From positions 3,653,501-3,717,500 of the forward strand of contig NZ_CP082780.1 in NCBI RefSeq assembly GCF_019915265.1: a stretch of DNA of 64,000 nucleotides, written 5' to 3'. The stretch is from Bacillus aquiflavi. GTDB lineage: Bacteria; Bacillota; Bacilli; Bacillales; Cytobacillaceae. Position numbers and translations under genes: made by a program. How positions within the stretch are numbered: the stretch's first letter is position 1; every line of letters begins with the position of its first letter. Below, in pieces: positions 1 through 11,720 of the stretch. Under the pieces are notes generated by a model. The model saw only the letters and a list, made by a program, of their open reading frames with translations. It had not been told where the DNA came from and made no database searches.

Positions 1-2516
<2,516 letters not shown>

Positions 2517-2621
2517 AAATAAACATGATACTTTCTTTCTTGCTTCTTCACATTATCTAGTTTTTTGAGAGAATAAAAATTTTACTTGAAAAAAATTTAA
2601 AAAACATTATAATAATAAATG

Positions 2622-2738
<117 letters not shown>

Positions 2739-2752
2739 TTTTTTATTCTTAT

Positions 2753-2827
2753 TCCGCAGTAGCTCAGTGGTAGAGCATTCGGCTGTTAACCGAACGGTCG
2801 TAGGTTCGAATCCTACCTGCGGAGCCA
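2753..2827 (+). tRNA. tRNA-Asn (GTT)
   Basis: A full cloverleaf can be drawn: acceptor TCCGCAG/CTGCGGA, T-loop GGTTCGAATCC and a CCA end encoded in the gene. The anticodon loop CTGTTAA gives GTT. First gene of the tRNA cluster behind the rRNA operon. Confidence 0.97.
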
Positions 2828-2865
2828 TACATACAAAATTTTTTTAAATAAAAACTAAAATGCTT

Positions 2866-2938
2866 GCTTCCATAGCTCAGCAGGTAGAGCACTTCCATGG
2901 TAAGGAAGAGGTCACCGGTTCGAGCCCGGTTGGGAGCT
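2866..2938 (+). tRNA. tRNA-Thr (GGT)
   Basis: Acceptor GCTTCCA pairs with TGGGAGC. The anticodon stem CTTCC/GGAAG encloses loop ATGGTAA, so the anticodon is GGT. The CCA end is not encoded. Confidence 0.96.
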
Positions 2939-2968
2939 TTAAAATAAATGCTTTTTATACTTATAAAT

Positions 2969-3040
2969 GGCCCGTTGGTCAAGCGGTTAAGACACCGCCC
3001 TTTCACGGCGGTAACACGGGTTCGAATCCCGTACGGGTCA
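2969..3040 (+). tRNA. tRNA-Glu (TTC)
   Basis: Acceptor GGCCCGT pairs with ACGGGTC and the discriminator base is A. The anticodon arm CCGCCCTTTCACGGCGG gives TTC. The CCA end is not encoded. Confidence 0.96.
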
Positions 3041-3050
3041 TCATTTTAAA

Positions 3051-3123
3051 GGAGGATTAGCTCAGCTGGGAGAGCACTTGCCTTACAAGCAAGGGGTCGG
3101 CGGTTCGATCCCGTCATCCTCCA
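3051..3123 (+). tRNA. tRNA-Val (TAC)
   Basis: Acceptor GGAGGAT pairs with ATCCTCC. The anticodon arm CTTGC-CTTACAA-GCAAG gives TAC. Only 10 bases separate it from tRNA-Glu. Confidence 0.96.
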
Positions 3124-3131
3124 TTAGCTAT

Positions 3132-3207
<76 letters not shown>

Positions 3208-3227
3208 TTTTATATTCCATCATTTAT

Positions 3228-3312
3228 GGAGGGGTAGCGAAGTGGCTAAACGCGGCGGACTGTAAATCCGCTCCCTCAGGGTTCGGCGGTTCGAATCCGT
3301 CCCCCTCCACCA
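3228..3312 (+). tRNA. tRNA-Tyr (GTA)
   Basis: An 85-base class II tRNA with a long variable arm (CTCCCTCAGGGTTCGG region). The anticodon loop CTGTAAA gives GTA, and CCA is encoded. Confidence 0.96.
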
Positions 3313-3339
3313 TCGTTTATAAATAGGACATGTTTATAT

Positions 3340-3414
3340 TGGGCCATAGCCAAGCGGTAAGGCAACGGACTTTGACTCCGTGATGCGTTGGTTCGAATCC
3401 AGCTGGCCCAGCCA
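3340..3414 (+). tRNA. tRNA-Gln (TTG)
   Basis: Acceptor TGGGCCA pairs with TGGCCCA, typical of glutamine tRNAs. The anticodon loop CTTTGAC gives TTG. CCA is encoded. Confidence 0.96.
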
Positions 3415-3435
3415 TTATATTTTTTTCCTCAATAT

Positions 3436-3508
3436 GAGCCATTAGCTCAGTCGGTAGAGCATCTGACTTTTAATCAGAGGGTCACAGGTTCGAATCCTGT
3501 ATGGCTCA
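3436..3508 (+). tRNA. tRNA-Lys (TTT)
   Basis: Acceptor GAGCCAT pairs with ATGGCTC. The anticodon loop CTTTTAA gives TTT. A rho-independent terminator follows directly. Confidence 0.96.
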
Positions 3509-3513
3509 TTTTG

Positions 3514-3541
3514 AACTCCTTTTATGAAAAGGAGTTTTTTT
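3514..3541 (+). terminator. Rho-independent terminator after tRNA-Lys
   Basis: A 10-bp perfect stem (AACTCCTTTT / AAAAGGAGTT) with a 3-base loop, followed by T residues. It lies between tRNA-Lys and tRNA-Gly, so the last tRNA may be partly separate in transcription. Confidence 0.85.
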
Positions 3542-3558
3542 GAAAATATTAATTCTAT

Positions 3559-3630
3559 GCGGAAGTAGTTCAGTGGTAGAACACCACCTTGCCAAGGTGG
3601 GGGTCGCGGGTTCGAATCCCGTCTTCCGCT
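3559..3630 (+). tRNA. tRNA-Gly (GCC)
   Basis: Acceptor GCGGAAG pairs with CTTCCGC. The anticodon loop TTGCCAA gives GCC. Last tRNA of the cluster, placed after the terminator of the preceding genes. Confidence 0.96.
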
Positions 3631-3680
3631 TTCAAGGGCGATAAGCCTAGCTCATTCATGTTGCATTTTCCATCACAGTT

Positions 3681-3713
3681 AACCTTAAACTTTGACAGTT
3701 TAAGGTTTTTTTA
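3681..3713 (+). terminator. Rho-independent terminator ending the tRNA cluster
   Basis: Arms AACCTTAAAC and GTTTAAGGTT form a perfect 10-bp stem followed by a run of T. It closes the rrn-tRNA unit before rocF. Between it and rocF I see no other gene. Confidence 0.85.
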
Positions 3714-3847
3714 ATTGACTCCTACATGATATTTCATACTCACAATGGCAAACTAATCGTATATATATGCAAAATTTTGTTGAGTTGAGTCATATTAACA
3801 AAAGAGGATAAAATATAAAAAGACTAGGGATGGAGGATGATTAATAG

Positions 3848-4744
3848 ATGAGGAAAATAAGTATTATAGGGGTACCAATGGATTTAGGGCAGACTAGGCG
3901 CGGTGTTGATATGGGGCCAAGCGCCATCCGTTATGCTGGAGTAATAGAACGTCTTGAAAAGTTGAACTATGAGCTTGAAGATATTGGTGATATTGTAATT
4001 GGTAAACTTGAAAAAACTGATGACTCCAACTCAATGCTTCGTAATTTAACAGCTGTTGCAGAGGCAAATGAAAGGCTTGCCTCCAAAGTAAGCGAAGTTG
4101 TAAAATCAGGTTCATTTCCACTCGTCCTTGGAGGAGATCATAGTATTGCAATTGGGACATTAGCAGGAATATGTAAACATTATAAAAACCTTGGAGTTAT
4201 TTGGTATGATGCTCATGCCGACTTAAATACCGAAGAAACATCTCCGACTGGAAATATACATGGAATGCCTCTTGCTGCAAGTATGGGAATCGGTCATAAA
4301 GATTTAACAGGAATATTTGGATATACGGAAAAAATAAAATCGGAAAATATTGTCATTATTGGTGCAAGATCATTAGATGAAGGAGAAAAGCAACTGATTA
4401 AAGAAAAAGGTATAAAAGTTTATACGATGCATGAAATTGATCGGCTAGGAATGACGAAAGTAATAGAGGAAACGATTGAATATTTAAAAGAACGTACCGA
4501 CGGTGTGCATCTCTCTCTAGACTTAGATGGTCTTGATCCTCATGACGCTCCTGGCGTAGGTACTCCAATCATTGGTGGTATTTCGTATCGAGAAAGCCAC
4601 TTAGCTATGGAAATGTTAGCAGAAGCCGGCATCATTACATCAGCTGAATTTGTCGAAGTAAATCCGATTTTAGATGAAAGAAACAAAACAGCAACAGTTG
4701 CTGTAGCTTTAATGGGTTCATTATTTGGTGAGAAACTATTATAA
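3848..4744 (+). CDS. rocF: Arginase
   Basis: Hydrolyses arginine to ornithine and urea in the cytoplasm, the first step of the arginase route of arginine use. The 298-residue protein has the ureohydrolase metal-binding motifs in order: GGDHSIAIG, WYDAHADLNT, and SLDLDGLDPHDAPGVGTP, which supply the His and Asp ligands of the binuclear Mn centre. The length is normal for bacterial arginase. The ATG is preceded by GGATGGAGGATG about 10 bases upstream. The gene stands alone before sigW, an order also found in other bacilli. Confidence 0.96.
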   Translation: MRKISIIGVPMDLGQTRRGVDMGPSAIRYAGVIERLEKLNYELEDIGDIVIGKLEKTDDSNSMLRNLTAVAEANERLASKVSEVVKSGSFPLVLGGDHSIAIGTLAGICKHYKNLGVIWYDAHADLNTEETSPTGNIHGMPLAASMGIGHKDLTGIFGYTEKIKSENIVIIGARSLDEGEKQLIKEKGIKVYTMHEIDRLGMTKVIEETIEYLKERTDGVHLSLDLDGLDPHDAPGVGTPIIGGISYRESHLAMEMLAEAGIITSAEFVEVNPILDERNKTATVAVALMGSLFGEKLL

Positions 4745-4968
4745 TGTATAAATAGAAACTAACAATGAAATGTTACGCTTTTTTGTTTAGCCATAACTTT
4801 GATATTTTTAAGCATTAAATTGGAAATTCCTTTAAACATTTGAAAAAACAAAAAATTTATAACACTAATCCCTTATTACTACTTTTTTACTATGTTTTAT
4901 AAAATTTTTAAGTCAAACCGGTAAATATTTGCTAAAATTAAGATATTGGTTAACTTTTTTAAAAAAAA

Positions 4969-4994
4969 TGAAACCTTTTCCGCTATCGATCGTA
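4969..4994 (+). promoter_or_regulatory. Sigma-W (autoregulatory) promoter of sigW
   Basis: TGAAAC at 4969-4974 and CGTA at 4991-4994 are separated by exactly 16 bases, matching the sigma-W consensus. It lies 38 bases before the sigW ATG, as expected for the known positive autoregulation of sigW-rsiW operons. Confidence 0.88.
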
Positions 4995-5031
4995 ATATCG
5001 TATAGCCGCAGTAGAGCGGAGGTAAAGAGAT

Positions 5032-5595
5032 ATGGAAGACATCGTAAAAAAGAGGATAAAACAAGTATTAAAGGGAGATCAAAATGCTTTTGGGGAAATT
5101 GTTGAAATTTATAAAGATAGAGTATTTCAACTAAGTTTTCGAATGTTAGGGAATAGACAAGAAGCAGAAGATATTGCACAGGAAGCTTTTATTCGTGCGT
5201 ATGTAAATATAAGTAGCTTTAATATTAAATTAAAATTCTCAACGTGGTTATTTAGGATTGCAACTAACTTGTGCATTGATCGGATACGTAAGAAAAAACC
5301 AGACTATTATTTAGATGCTGAAGTTGCTGGTACTGATGGATTAACGCTTTATTCTCAAGTAGCCGCTGATGGTACTCTTCCTCAAGATCAATTAGAAAGT
5401 ATGGAACTACATGAAACAATTCAAAGAGAAATATTACGGCTGCCTGAGATATATCGCTCAGTAATTGTCTTAAAATATATTGAAGAGCTTTCATTAAAGG
5501 AAATAAGTGAGATTCTCGATCTTCCGTTAGGAACAGTTAAAACGAGAATTCATAGGGGACGGGAAGCTTTGCGAAAGCAGTTACGTTATGTTTGA
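5032..5595 (+). CDS. sigW: RNA polymerase ECF sigma factor SigW
   Basis: Extracytoplasmic-function sigma factor that, in Bacillus, directs the cell-envelope and antimicrobial-peptide stress regulon. The protein is 187 residues, the same as B. subtilis SigW. Region 2 (about 20-90) has the QEAEDIAQEAFIRAY and FSTWLFRIATNLCIDRIRK stretches, and region 4 (about 125-185) holds the helix-turn-helix LSLKEISEILDLPLGTVKTRIHRGREALR. The ATG follows GCGGAGG. The end overlaps the rsiW region, so the two are translationally linked. A perfect sigma-W promoter lies upstream. Confidence 0.97.
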   Translation: MEDIVKKRIKQVLKGDQNAFGEIVEIYKDRVFQLSFRMLGNRQEAEDIAQEAFIRAYVNISSFNIKLKFSTWLFRIATNLCIDRIRKKKPDYYLDAEVAGTDGLTLYSQVAADGTLPQDQLESMELHETIQREILRLPEIYRSVIVLKYIEELSLKEISEILDLPLGTVKTRIHRGREALRKQLRYV

Positions 5596-5611
5596 TGAGA
5601 GGGTGAGAACG

Positions 5612-6247
5612 TTGAAATGTCCCACAAAAGTAGTACAATATATGCACGAGTATTTAGATGAGGAGCTCTCTGCTGAAAAAGAAAAGATACTAAGAGAGTA
5701 TTTGCAAAAATGTCCGGACTGCCAGACGCATTTGCACGAATTAAAAAAGTCTATTGCGTTAGTGCAAAGTACTTCAAATGTTCAAGCCCCTTCTGGGTTT
5801 ACTGCTAATGTAATGAAAAAGTTACCTAAAGAAAAGAAAGAAATTGGTATCCAACGTTGGTTCCGGCACCATCCGTTTTTAACAGCTGCTGCTCTATTTA
5901 TCATCCTAATGGGCGGTAGTATTTTTTCAATTTGGAACGAAGATCAGCAGTTTTCTGTTTCTAAGCAACCTAATTTAATTGTAGAAAATGATATTGTAAT
6001 CGTACCTGAAGGAGAAGTCATTAAGGGTGATATTGTCGTTCGGAACGGAACTTTAAAGATTGAAGGGGAAGTGCAAGGAAACGTTACAATTATCAATGGG
6101 GAAAAGTATTTAGCTTCTGCAGGTAATGTTAGTGGGGAAATCAAAGAAGTAAATGAACTATTTGATTGGGTCTGGTACAATATTAAGAAAACCGCAAAAG
6201 ATGTAGTCAATGTCTTTGATAAAAACAAAGAACAAGAGCTAGATTAA
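5612..6247 (+). CDS. rsiW: Anti-sigma-W factor RsiW
   Basis: Single-pass membrane protein that holds SigW inactive until it is cut by regulated proteolysis. I choose the TTG at 5612, behind AGAGGG, because it gives the family N-terminus MKCP. The alternative is ATG 5588, inside the end of sigW. The zinc-binding site of RsiW uses C3, H30, C34 and C37. With the TTG start C3, C34 and C37 are present, but residue 30 is Tyr, not His. A membrane segment lies near residues 85-107, followed by a beta-rich extracellular part with VPEGE..KGD repeats. Confidence 0.93.
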   Translation: MKCPTKVVQYMHEYLDEELSAEKEKILREYLQKCPDCQTHLHELKKSIALVQSTSNVQAPSGFTANVMKKLPKEKKEIGIQRWFRHHPFLTAAALFIILMGGSIFSIWNEDQQFSVSKQPNLIVENDIVIVPEGEVIKGDIVVRNGTLKIEGEVQGNVTIINGEKYLASAGNVSGEIKEVNELFDWVWYNIKKTAKDVVNVFDKNKEQELD

Positions 6248-6283
6248 AAAGATGGAGGAATTATCTCAATTTGTTGACAACGC

Positions 6284-6358
6284 TACTCAAAATTGAAAAC
6301 GCTTGCCAACGAAGGTAAAAGCAAACAAGTCTTACAACGAGCGTTCGATCACTAATCT
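6284..6358. repeat. Degenerate, shortened copy of the dispersed repeat
   Basis: GAAAACGCTTGCCAACGA ... CTTACAACGAGCGTT ... matches the ends of the full units downstream, but the middle is missing. It lies directly behind rsiW, so the repeat family has a fourth, decayed member here. Confidence 0.6.
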
Positions 6359-6468
6359 GAAATGATTTTTTAATCATATTATTTTTCTGTTACAAATATA
6401 TTAAATTTAAAGGCACAGTGTTAGTAAGTGTCTTTTTAGATTACAGATTAGTTATTGTCGAATTGATT

Positions 6469-6980
6469 CCTCAGACTGAATGAAAACGCTTGCCAGTCGA
6501 GGCACGCAGCACAAGGCGGAAGCGAATAGAACAGGTGTTCATGAGCTTACAACGAAGTGCAAGTAACGAAGAAAGCGAGCGTTTGTGATCAGTCAGAAAA
6601 GCCTTTAAGATAAAGGTTTTCATTTTTAACACTACATCAATAATAAGCTAAAGCCCTCAGACTGAATGAAAACGCTTGCCAGTCGAGGGCACGCAGCACA
6701 AGGCGGAAGCGAATAGAACAGGCGTTCATGAGCTTACAACGAAGTGCAAGTAACGAAGAAAGCGAGCGTTTGTGATCAGTCAGAAAAGCCTTTAAGATAA
6801 AGGTTTTCATTTTTAACACTACATCAATAATAAGCTAAAGCCCTCAGACTGAATGAAAACGCTTGCCAGTCGAGGCACGCAGCACAAGGCGGAAGCGAAT
6901 AGAACAGGCGTTCATGAGCTTACAACGAAGTGCAAGTAACGAAGAAAGCGAGCGTTTGTCAACAGTCTGAAAGGCACTAT
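6469..6980. repeat. Three tandem units of a ~130-bp dispersed structured repeat
   Basis: Units start with CCTCAGACTGAATGAAAACG at 6469, 6655 and 6842, a period of 186-187 bases that includes about 55 bases of duplicated spacer (6600-6654, 6788-6841). Each unit begins with AGACTGA..AAAACGCT and ends with AGCGTTTGT..CAGTC, so the ends can pair into a long stem. No gene is supported: the open frames inside are on the wrong scale and vary between copies. A further copy lies at 44494-44627. From memory, similar units are scattered in Bacillus genomes, but this was not checked. Confidence 0.8.
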
Positions 6981-7288
6981 GTTAGGAAGTGCCTTTTTTA
7001 TTTTCACTCTATAAAAAATTTATCTGTCATTAGCCTCCTTTAAACGCAACTAAATTATCTTAAAGCCCTTCCTTTCTCGCTAAAAAATCCAATTATTAAT
7101 AGTTAATAATATGGTTAAAGAAAATACTTGTAAAGTTGTTCATAAAACGAGATACTAAACATAAAAAATGTTATTTAACATGATTATAAAGGAAAAGAAG
7201 TTTCTGAAGAAAGTACCACTTTATGTTATAATAATTAAGTTATCATTATAGTTAGCGGCTACCGCTCTAAACTAATGGGGGAAGTATA

Positions 7289-8116
7289 ATGCCGTTTGTA
7301 AATTACTCTTTATTAGATTATCTTGCCGTTATCGTTGATATACTCCTTGTCTGGTTTGTAATATATAAACTCATCATGGTTATTAAAGGCACGAAAGCTG
7401 TCCAATTATTAAAAGGAATTTTTGTTATTATCATTGTTCGGCTGCTTAGTGGTTTTCTCGGTTTTAATACATTAAGTTGGATGATGGAACAAGCATTAAC
7501 ATGGGGATTTCTCGCCATTATTATTATTTTCCAACCAGAGCTTAGACGTGCCCTTGAACAATTGGGAAGAGGGCGGTTTTTCTCAAGGACTATAACTCAA
7601 GAGGATGAAGGAAAAGAAGCTATTGTAGAAGCGATTATTAAAGCAACAGACTATATGGCTAAACGCCGTATTGGTGCGTTAATATCTGTTGAAAGGGAAA
7701 CAGGTATGAGCGACTATATTGAAACCGGTATACCTTTACATTCAAAAATTTCTTCACAGTTGTTAATTAATATATTTATACCTAATACACCGCTCCATGA
7801 TGGAGCTGTTATTATCCAAAAAAATGAAATTGCAGCAGCGGCTTGTTACTTACCATTGTCTGAAAGTCCATTTATTTCAAAAGAATTAGGGACGAGGCAC
7901 CGTGCTGCTTTAGGAATTAGTGAAGTAACAGACAGTATTACAATTGTAGTTTCTGAAGAAACGGGTAGTATTTCGATTACTAAAAATGGTGAACTTCATC
8001 GTGATTTATCTTCTGAAATGTTTAAAGAAATGTTAACAAAGGAGCTTTTGGCAGTATCTAAACAAAAACAGACTTCTTCACCTCGCTGGAATTGGAGGGG
8101 AAAAAGAAATGGATAA
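7289..8116 (+). CDS. cdaA: Diadenylate cyclase CdaA (c-di-AMP synthase)
   Basis: Makes cyclic di-AMP from two ATP at the membrane, a second messenger for potassium and cell-wall homeostasis. Three membrane helices occupy about residues 10-90. The DAC domain follows, with the catalytic LHDGAVII and GTRHRAALG motifs near residues 170 and 205. At 275 residues it is the usual length for this family. The ATG follows GGGGGAAG. Its last 8 bases overlap cdaR and glmM follows, the conserved cdaA-cdaR-glmM operon. Confidence 0.97.
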   Translation: MPFVNYSLLDYLAVIVDILLVWFVIYKLIMVIKGTKAVQLLKGIFVIIIVRLLSGFLGFNTLSWMMEQALTWGFLAIIIIFQPELRRALEQLGRGRFFSRTITQEDEGKEAIVEAIIKATDYMAKRRIGALISVERETGMSDYIETGIPLHSKISSQLLINIFIPNTPLHDGAVIIQKNEIAAAACYLPLSESPFISKELGTRHRAALGISEVTDSITIVVSEETGSISITKNGELHRDLSSEMFKEMLTKELLAVSKQKQTSSPRWNWRGKRNG

Positions 8117-9404
8117 ACTAATGGACAGTCGTTGGTTTATAAAGGTTGTTACTTTTCTGCTCGCTCTGTTGTTATTTTCAACGGTCAATTTTGATCCGCA
8201 AAAAAATAAACGAACAACTGAAGAGTCAGTAGCTTCTAATTTAAATGAAGAAACAATTTCTGATGTTCCAGTAACAGTGATTTATGATAAAGAAAACTTA
8301 ATCGTTTCAGGAATTCCCGACACAGTAAGCGTAACTGTTGAGGGGCCAGTAAGTATTGTTCAATCGGCAAAAGCAATGAGAAACTTTGAGGTATTTGTAG
8401 ACTTAACTAATGCGTCAATCGGAACGCAGCGTGTCCCAATCCAAATACGGGATATTTCTGATAAGCTTAAAGTAACGATAGAACCTGCTAATATTAATGT
8501 AAATGTTCAAGAAAGAATAACTAAAGAATTTAATGTTGAAGCAGAATTTAATAGGACGATGGTAGAAGAAGGCTTTATTTCTGAACAACCAATCGTAGAG
8601 CCAAATAAAGTAAAAATTACAGGAGCCAAAAATATAATTGATCGAATTTCTTATGTAAAAGCTATGATTAATTATAAAGGGAAAATTGACAGTACCATTA
8701 CCCAAGAAGCGAGTATCCGGGTATTGGATAAAGAATTAAATAAATTGGATGTTATAGTTGAACCAGAAATTGTACAAGTTACATTGCCTGTTAAAAGATT
8801 GAGTAAAATAGTACCAATTAAAATTGTAAGTAACGGGACCCCTCCAAATGGAGTCTCAATTGAATCAATGGGTCTTGATGCTCAAGAAGCAACTATTTTT
8901 GCAAGAGAGGACATTCTTAATAAAACAGAAAGTGTTAGAGTTGAAGTTGATTTAAGTAAAATTACTAATAGCCAAGTACTCACATTACCAGTTATTATTT
9001 CTGAAGGAATAACAAAAGTAAACCCTGAACTAGCAAACGTAAATGTAAAAGTAAATGTGAGAACTGAAGAAGAAAAAGTTGAGGAAGAAGAGCCAAAGGA
9101 AACAACTACAACGAGTGAAATAAGTGAAATATCAATCCCAAAGGTTCAAATTAAGAGCACAGGCTTAGCCGAAAATTATAAGTTAACATTTTTAGACCCA
9201 GCAGATGAACAAACAAGTTTGTCTGTATCTGGACCAAGTAATATAGTCAAAAAATTAACTCCAGCTGATTTTGAGTTAGTGATAGATGCTTCCAACTTAC
9301 AGGAAGGTGAGCATAATATTAGAATACAAGGAAAAGGTCCTCAAAATGTCACTTGGAAAATGGGACAGGAAACGGCTAAAATTAGTATAGTACAAAAAGA
9401 ATAA
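8109..9404 (+). CDS. cdaR: CdaA regulator CdaR (YbbR-domain protein)
   Basis: Membrane-anchored regulator of CdaA. A signal-anchor helix lies at about residues 8-25 (WFIKVVTFLLALLLF), and most of the 431 residues are outside the cell. I count four YbbR-type beta domains, seen as repeating V.V.GP/GAKN..D..  units near residues 75, 165, 260 and 385, with an acidic, threonine-rich linker near 315-340. It starts inside the end of cdaA and precedes glmM by about 40 bases, so the three are co-transcribed. Confidence 0.95.
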   Translation: MDKLMDSRWFIKVVTFLLALLLFSTVNFDPQKNKRTTEESVASNLNEETISDVPVTVIYDKENLIVSGIPDTVSVTVEGPVSIVQSAKAMRNFEVFVDLTNASIGTQRVPIQIRDISDKLKVTIEPANINVNVQERITKEFNVEAEFNRTMVEEGFISEQPIVEPNKVKITGAKNIIDRISYVKAMINYKGKIDSTITQEASIRVLDKELNKLDVIVEPEIVQVTLPVKRLSKIVPIKIVSNGTPPNGVSIESMGLDAQEATIFAREDILNKTESVRVEVDLSKITNSQVLTLPVIISEGITKVNPELANVNVKVNVRTEEEKVEEEEPKETTTTSEISEISIPKVQIKSTGLAENYKLTFLDPADEQTSLSVSGPSNIVKKLTPADFELVIDASNLQEGEHNIRIQGKGPQNVTWKMGQETAKISIVQKE

Positions 9405-9446
9405 CAATGAATCATTTGGATAAAAATCGAAAAGGTGGTTAATCAA

Positions 9447-10796
9447 ATGGGAAAATATTTTGGTACCGATGGTGTGCGAGGAGTTGCTAACAGTGAGCTA
9501 ACCCCTGAACTTGCATTTAAAGTTGGAAGATGCGGGGGATATGTACTGACAAAAGATCAAGATCGGCCAAAGGTGATCATTGGTCGAGACACACGTATTT
9601 CAGGCCATATGCTCGAAGGAGCCCTTGTAGCTGGATTACTATCCATTGGTGCAGAAGTAATGAGGCTCGGTGTTATTTCGACACCTGGAGTAGCGTATTT
9701 AACAAAGGCACTTGGAGCACAGGCAGGTGTTATGATCTCTGCATCTCATAATCCAGTTGCTGATAACGGTATTAAATTTTTTGGCCCAGACGGATTTAAG
9801 CTATCTGATGAACAAGAAGAAGAAATTGAGCAATTAATGGACGGTGATGATCAGCTTCCGAGACCAATTGGAGCAGAAGTTGGACAAGTAAATGATTATT
9901 TTGAAGGTGGTCAAAAATATATCCAATTTTTAAAGCAAACTGTAGATGAAGATTTTTCAGGTATACATGTAGCCTTAGATTGTGCTCACGGAGCTACTTC
10001 GTCATTAGCACCTCACCTGTTTGCAGATCTTGAGGCGGATTTATCGACGATGGGTACCTCACCAAATGGCTTGAATATTAATGATGGTGTCGGCTCAACC
10101 CATCCTGAGGCGCTTGCCGAATTTGTTAAGGAAAAAGGAGCAGATGTAGGTTTAGCATTTGATGGTGATGGCGACCGATTAATAGCAATTGATGAAAAAG
10201 GTGAAATTGTTGATGGCGACCAAATTATGGCCATTTGTGGAAAGTATTTAAAAAAGCAAGGACGCTTAAAGCATTCAACAGTTGTATCAACTGTTATGAG
10301 TAATCTTGGTTTTTATAAAGCTTTGGAGGAAAATGAAATAAAAAGCGTGCAAACGGCTGTAGGGGATCGCTATGTTGTTGAAGAGATGAAAAAGAATGGC
10401 TATAATCTGGGCGGGGAACAATCGGGACATATTTTTTTTTTAGATTATAATACGACAGGGGATGGATTATTAACAGGGATACAGCTTGTTAATATTATGA
10501 AAGTAACAGAGAAATCCCTTTCCGAGTTAGCAAGTGAAATGAAAAAGTTTCCGCAAAAATTAGTAAATATCCAAGTTAATGATAAAAATAAAGTAATGGA
10601 AAATGATAAAATAAAAGGAATCATTGAGAAAGTTGAAGCAGAAATGAACGGAAACGGTCGTATTTTAGTCCGCCCATCTGGAACTGAGCCGCTTGTTCGT
10701 GTTATGGCTGAAGCTCCTACAATAGAACTATGTGATTCATACATAGAACAAATTGTTACCGTAGTTGAACAGGAGATGGGGTTAAAAGAGGAATAA
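9447..10796 (+). CDS. glmM: Phosphoglucosamine mutase
   Basis: Converts glucosamine-6-phosphate to glucosamine-1-phosphate for peptidoglycan precursor synthesis. Visible sites are [12 protein letters not shown] at the N-terminus, the phosphoserine loop [13 protein letters not shown] near residue 100, the Mg loop [10 protein letters not shown] near 240, and the phosphate-binding [12 protein letters not shown] near the C-terminus. I start at ATG 9447, because AAAGGTGG lies just before it; a GTG 12 bases earlier overlaps that site. It gives the usual length of about 449 residues. glmS, a frequent downstream neighbour, is absent from this window. Confidence 0.97.
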   Translation: MGKYFGTDGVRGVANSELTPELAFKVGRCGGYVLTKDQDRPKVIIGRDTRISGHMLEGALVAGLLSIGAEVMRLGVISTPGVAYLTKALGAQAGVMISASHNPVADNGIKFFGPDGFKLSDEQEEEIEQLMDGDDQLPRPIGAEVGQVNDYFEGGQKYIQFLKQTVDEDFSGIHVALDCAHGATSSLAPHLFADLEADLSTMGTSPNGLNINDGVGSTHPEALAEFVKEKGADVGLAFDGDGDRLIAIDEKGEIVDGDQIMAICGKYLKKQGRLKHSTVVSTVMSNLGFYKALEENEIKSVQTAVGDRYVVEEMKKNGYNLGGEQSGHIFFLDYNTTGDGLLTGIQLVNIMKVTEKSLSELASEMKKFPQKLVNIQVNDKNKVMENDKIKGIIEKVEAEMNGNGRILVRPSGTEPLVRVMAEAPTIELCDSYIEQIVTVVEQEMGLKEE

Positions 10797-10800
10797 AGAA

Positions 10801-10843
10801 ATATGCATGTAGGGCTTTCATGTTCTGCATGCATATTTTTTTG
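10801..10843 (+). terminator. Terminator after glmM
   Basis: ATATGCATG at 10801 pairs with CATGCATAT at 10829-10837, followed by seven T. It ends the cdaA-cdaR-glmM operon, so the glmS ribozyme expected after it in other bacilli is not here. Confidence 0.75.
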
Positions 10844-10993
10844 CAAAATATGACGATTTCCTAGGAAATAGTTGAAAAAGGTATGTTAATTTTAATCGAA
10901 TTTTAAACATATTAGCTGTAATTTGCAATATATATGTCGGAAAATATTGTATGATCAAAGAGATGTTACAATCTTTTAGGAGGAACAAGGAAA

Positions 10994-11218
10994 ATGGTCA
11001 AGACAATGAACATACATGCTAAAGAAGGGGATAAAGTCGTTTTCGCTTATCCTAATAACGGTTTGAATAGTGATAAAGAAAAGGCAGCGAAATATTTACA
11101 ATTGTACAAGGAATATACAGTAGATTCCACAGTCGTTCGCTCATCATCGACTGATGTTTATTTAAAAGAAATTCCTGATGTTCATTTTAATTCTGTACAC
11201 TTTATCGATAAGTTTTAA
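10994..11218 (+). CDS. Small conserved-looking protein of unknown function
   Basis: A 74-residue soluble, charged protein with a strong AGGAGGAAC ribosome-binding site 9 bases before the ATG. No signal peptide or membrane helix is visible. The sequence has a KVVFAYPNNGLNSDKEKAAKYL stretch, then a beta-rich C-terminus (YTVDSTVVRSSSTDVYLKEI). I do not recognise the family. It stands alone between the glmM terminator and the hsp20 remnant; nothing in the context gives a role. Confidence 0.75.
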   Translation: MVKTMNIHAKEGDKVVFAYPNNGLNSDKEKAAKYLQLYKEYTVDSTVVRSSSTDVYLKEIPDVHFNSVHFIDKF

Positions 11219-11286
11219 CACCTATTGAATAAAATTGCCTCACTAGGAAAAAGTAATAACGTATTATTTCAAGGAGGTCAATTTTT

Positions 11287-11720
11287 ATGTCATTAATACC
11301 ATATGAACCATTCAGACAGCTAGAAAATATTAGAAGAGAGTTTGATCGTGTTTTCACGGATTTTCCGGCATTTGGCACAGAGCAAAATTTAGGTGGAATT
11401 AAAGTCGATATACATGAAACTGAAAATGAAATTATCGCCATTTGTGATCTTCCTGGTCTTGAAAATAAGGAAGATGTAGATATTAGTATTGAAAATAATC
11501 TTCTTTCGATTAGCGGGACGATAAATAGAACAAATGAATTAAAAAAAAAAATATGTATCGAAAAGAGCGCTTTTTTGGACGGTTTCATCGCGCAATATCA
11601 CTTCCGTCTCCTGTCTCTAATGAAGGAATAAAAGCTACATATAAAAATGGAGTTCTAGAAATAACGATGCCAAAAGCAATACAAGATGAAAAAAAGAAGA
11701 TTGACATTGAGTTTCATTAA
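11287..11720 (+). pseudogene. Small heat-shock protein, Hsp20 family, frameshifted
   Basis: The first part (MSLIPYEPFRQLENIRREFD...) and the alpha-crystallin domain (IKVDIHETENEIIAICDLPG) read in one frame. After an 11-A run at 11540-11550 the frame is lost. In the next frame the typical ending resumes: MYRKERFFGRFHRAISLP, then GIKATYKNGVLEITMPK, with the stop at 11718-11720. One more A in the run would restore a chaperone of about 144 residues. A sequencing slip in the A run is as likely as a real mutation. Confidence 0.85.

Noticed and set aside
3721-3780. Sigma-L (-24/-12) promoter for rocF
   Set aside because: A TGGCA is present, but the TTGC element is not at the required spacing.
6637-6819. 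60-codon minus-strand frame in the tandem repeat
   Set aside because: It has no ribosome-binding site, is made of repeat sequence, and is not kept intact in the other copies.
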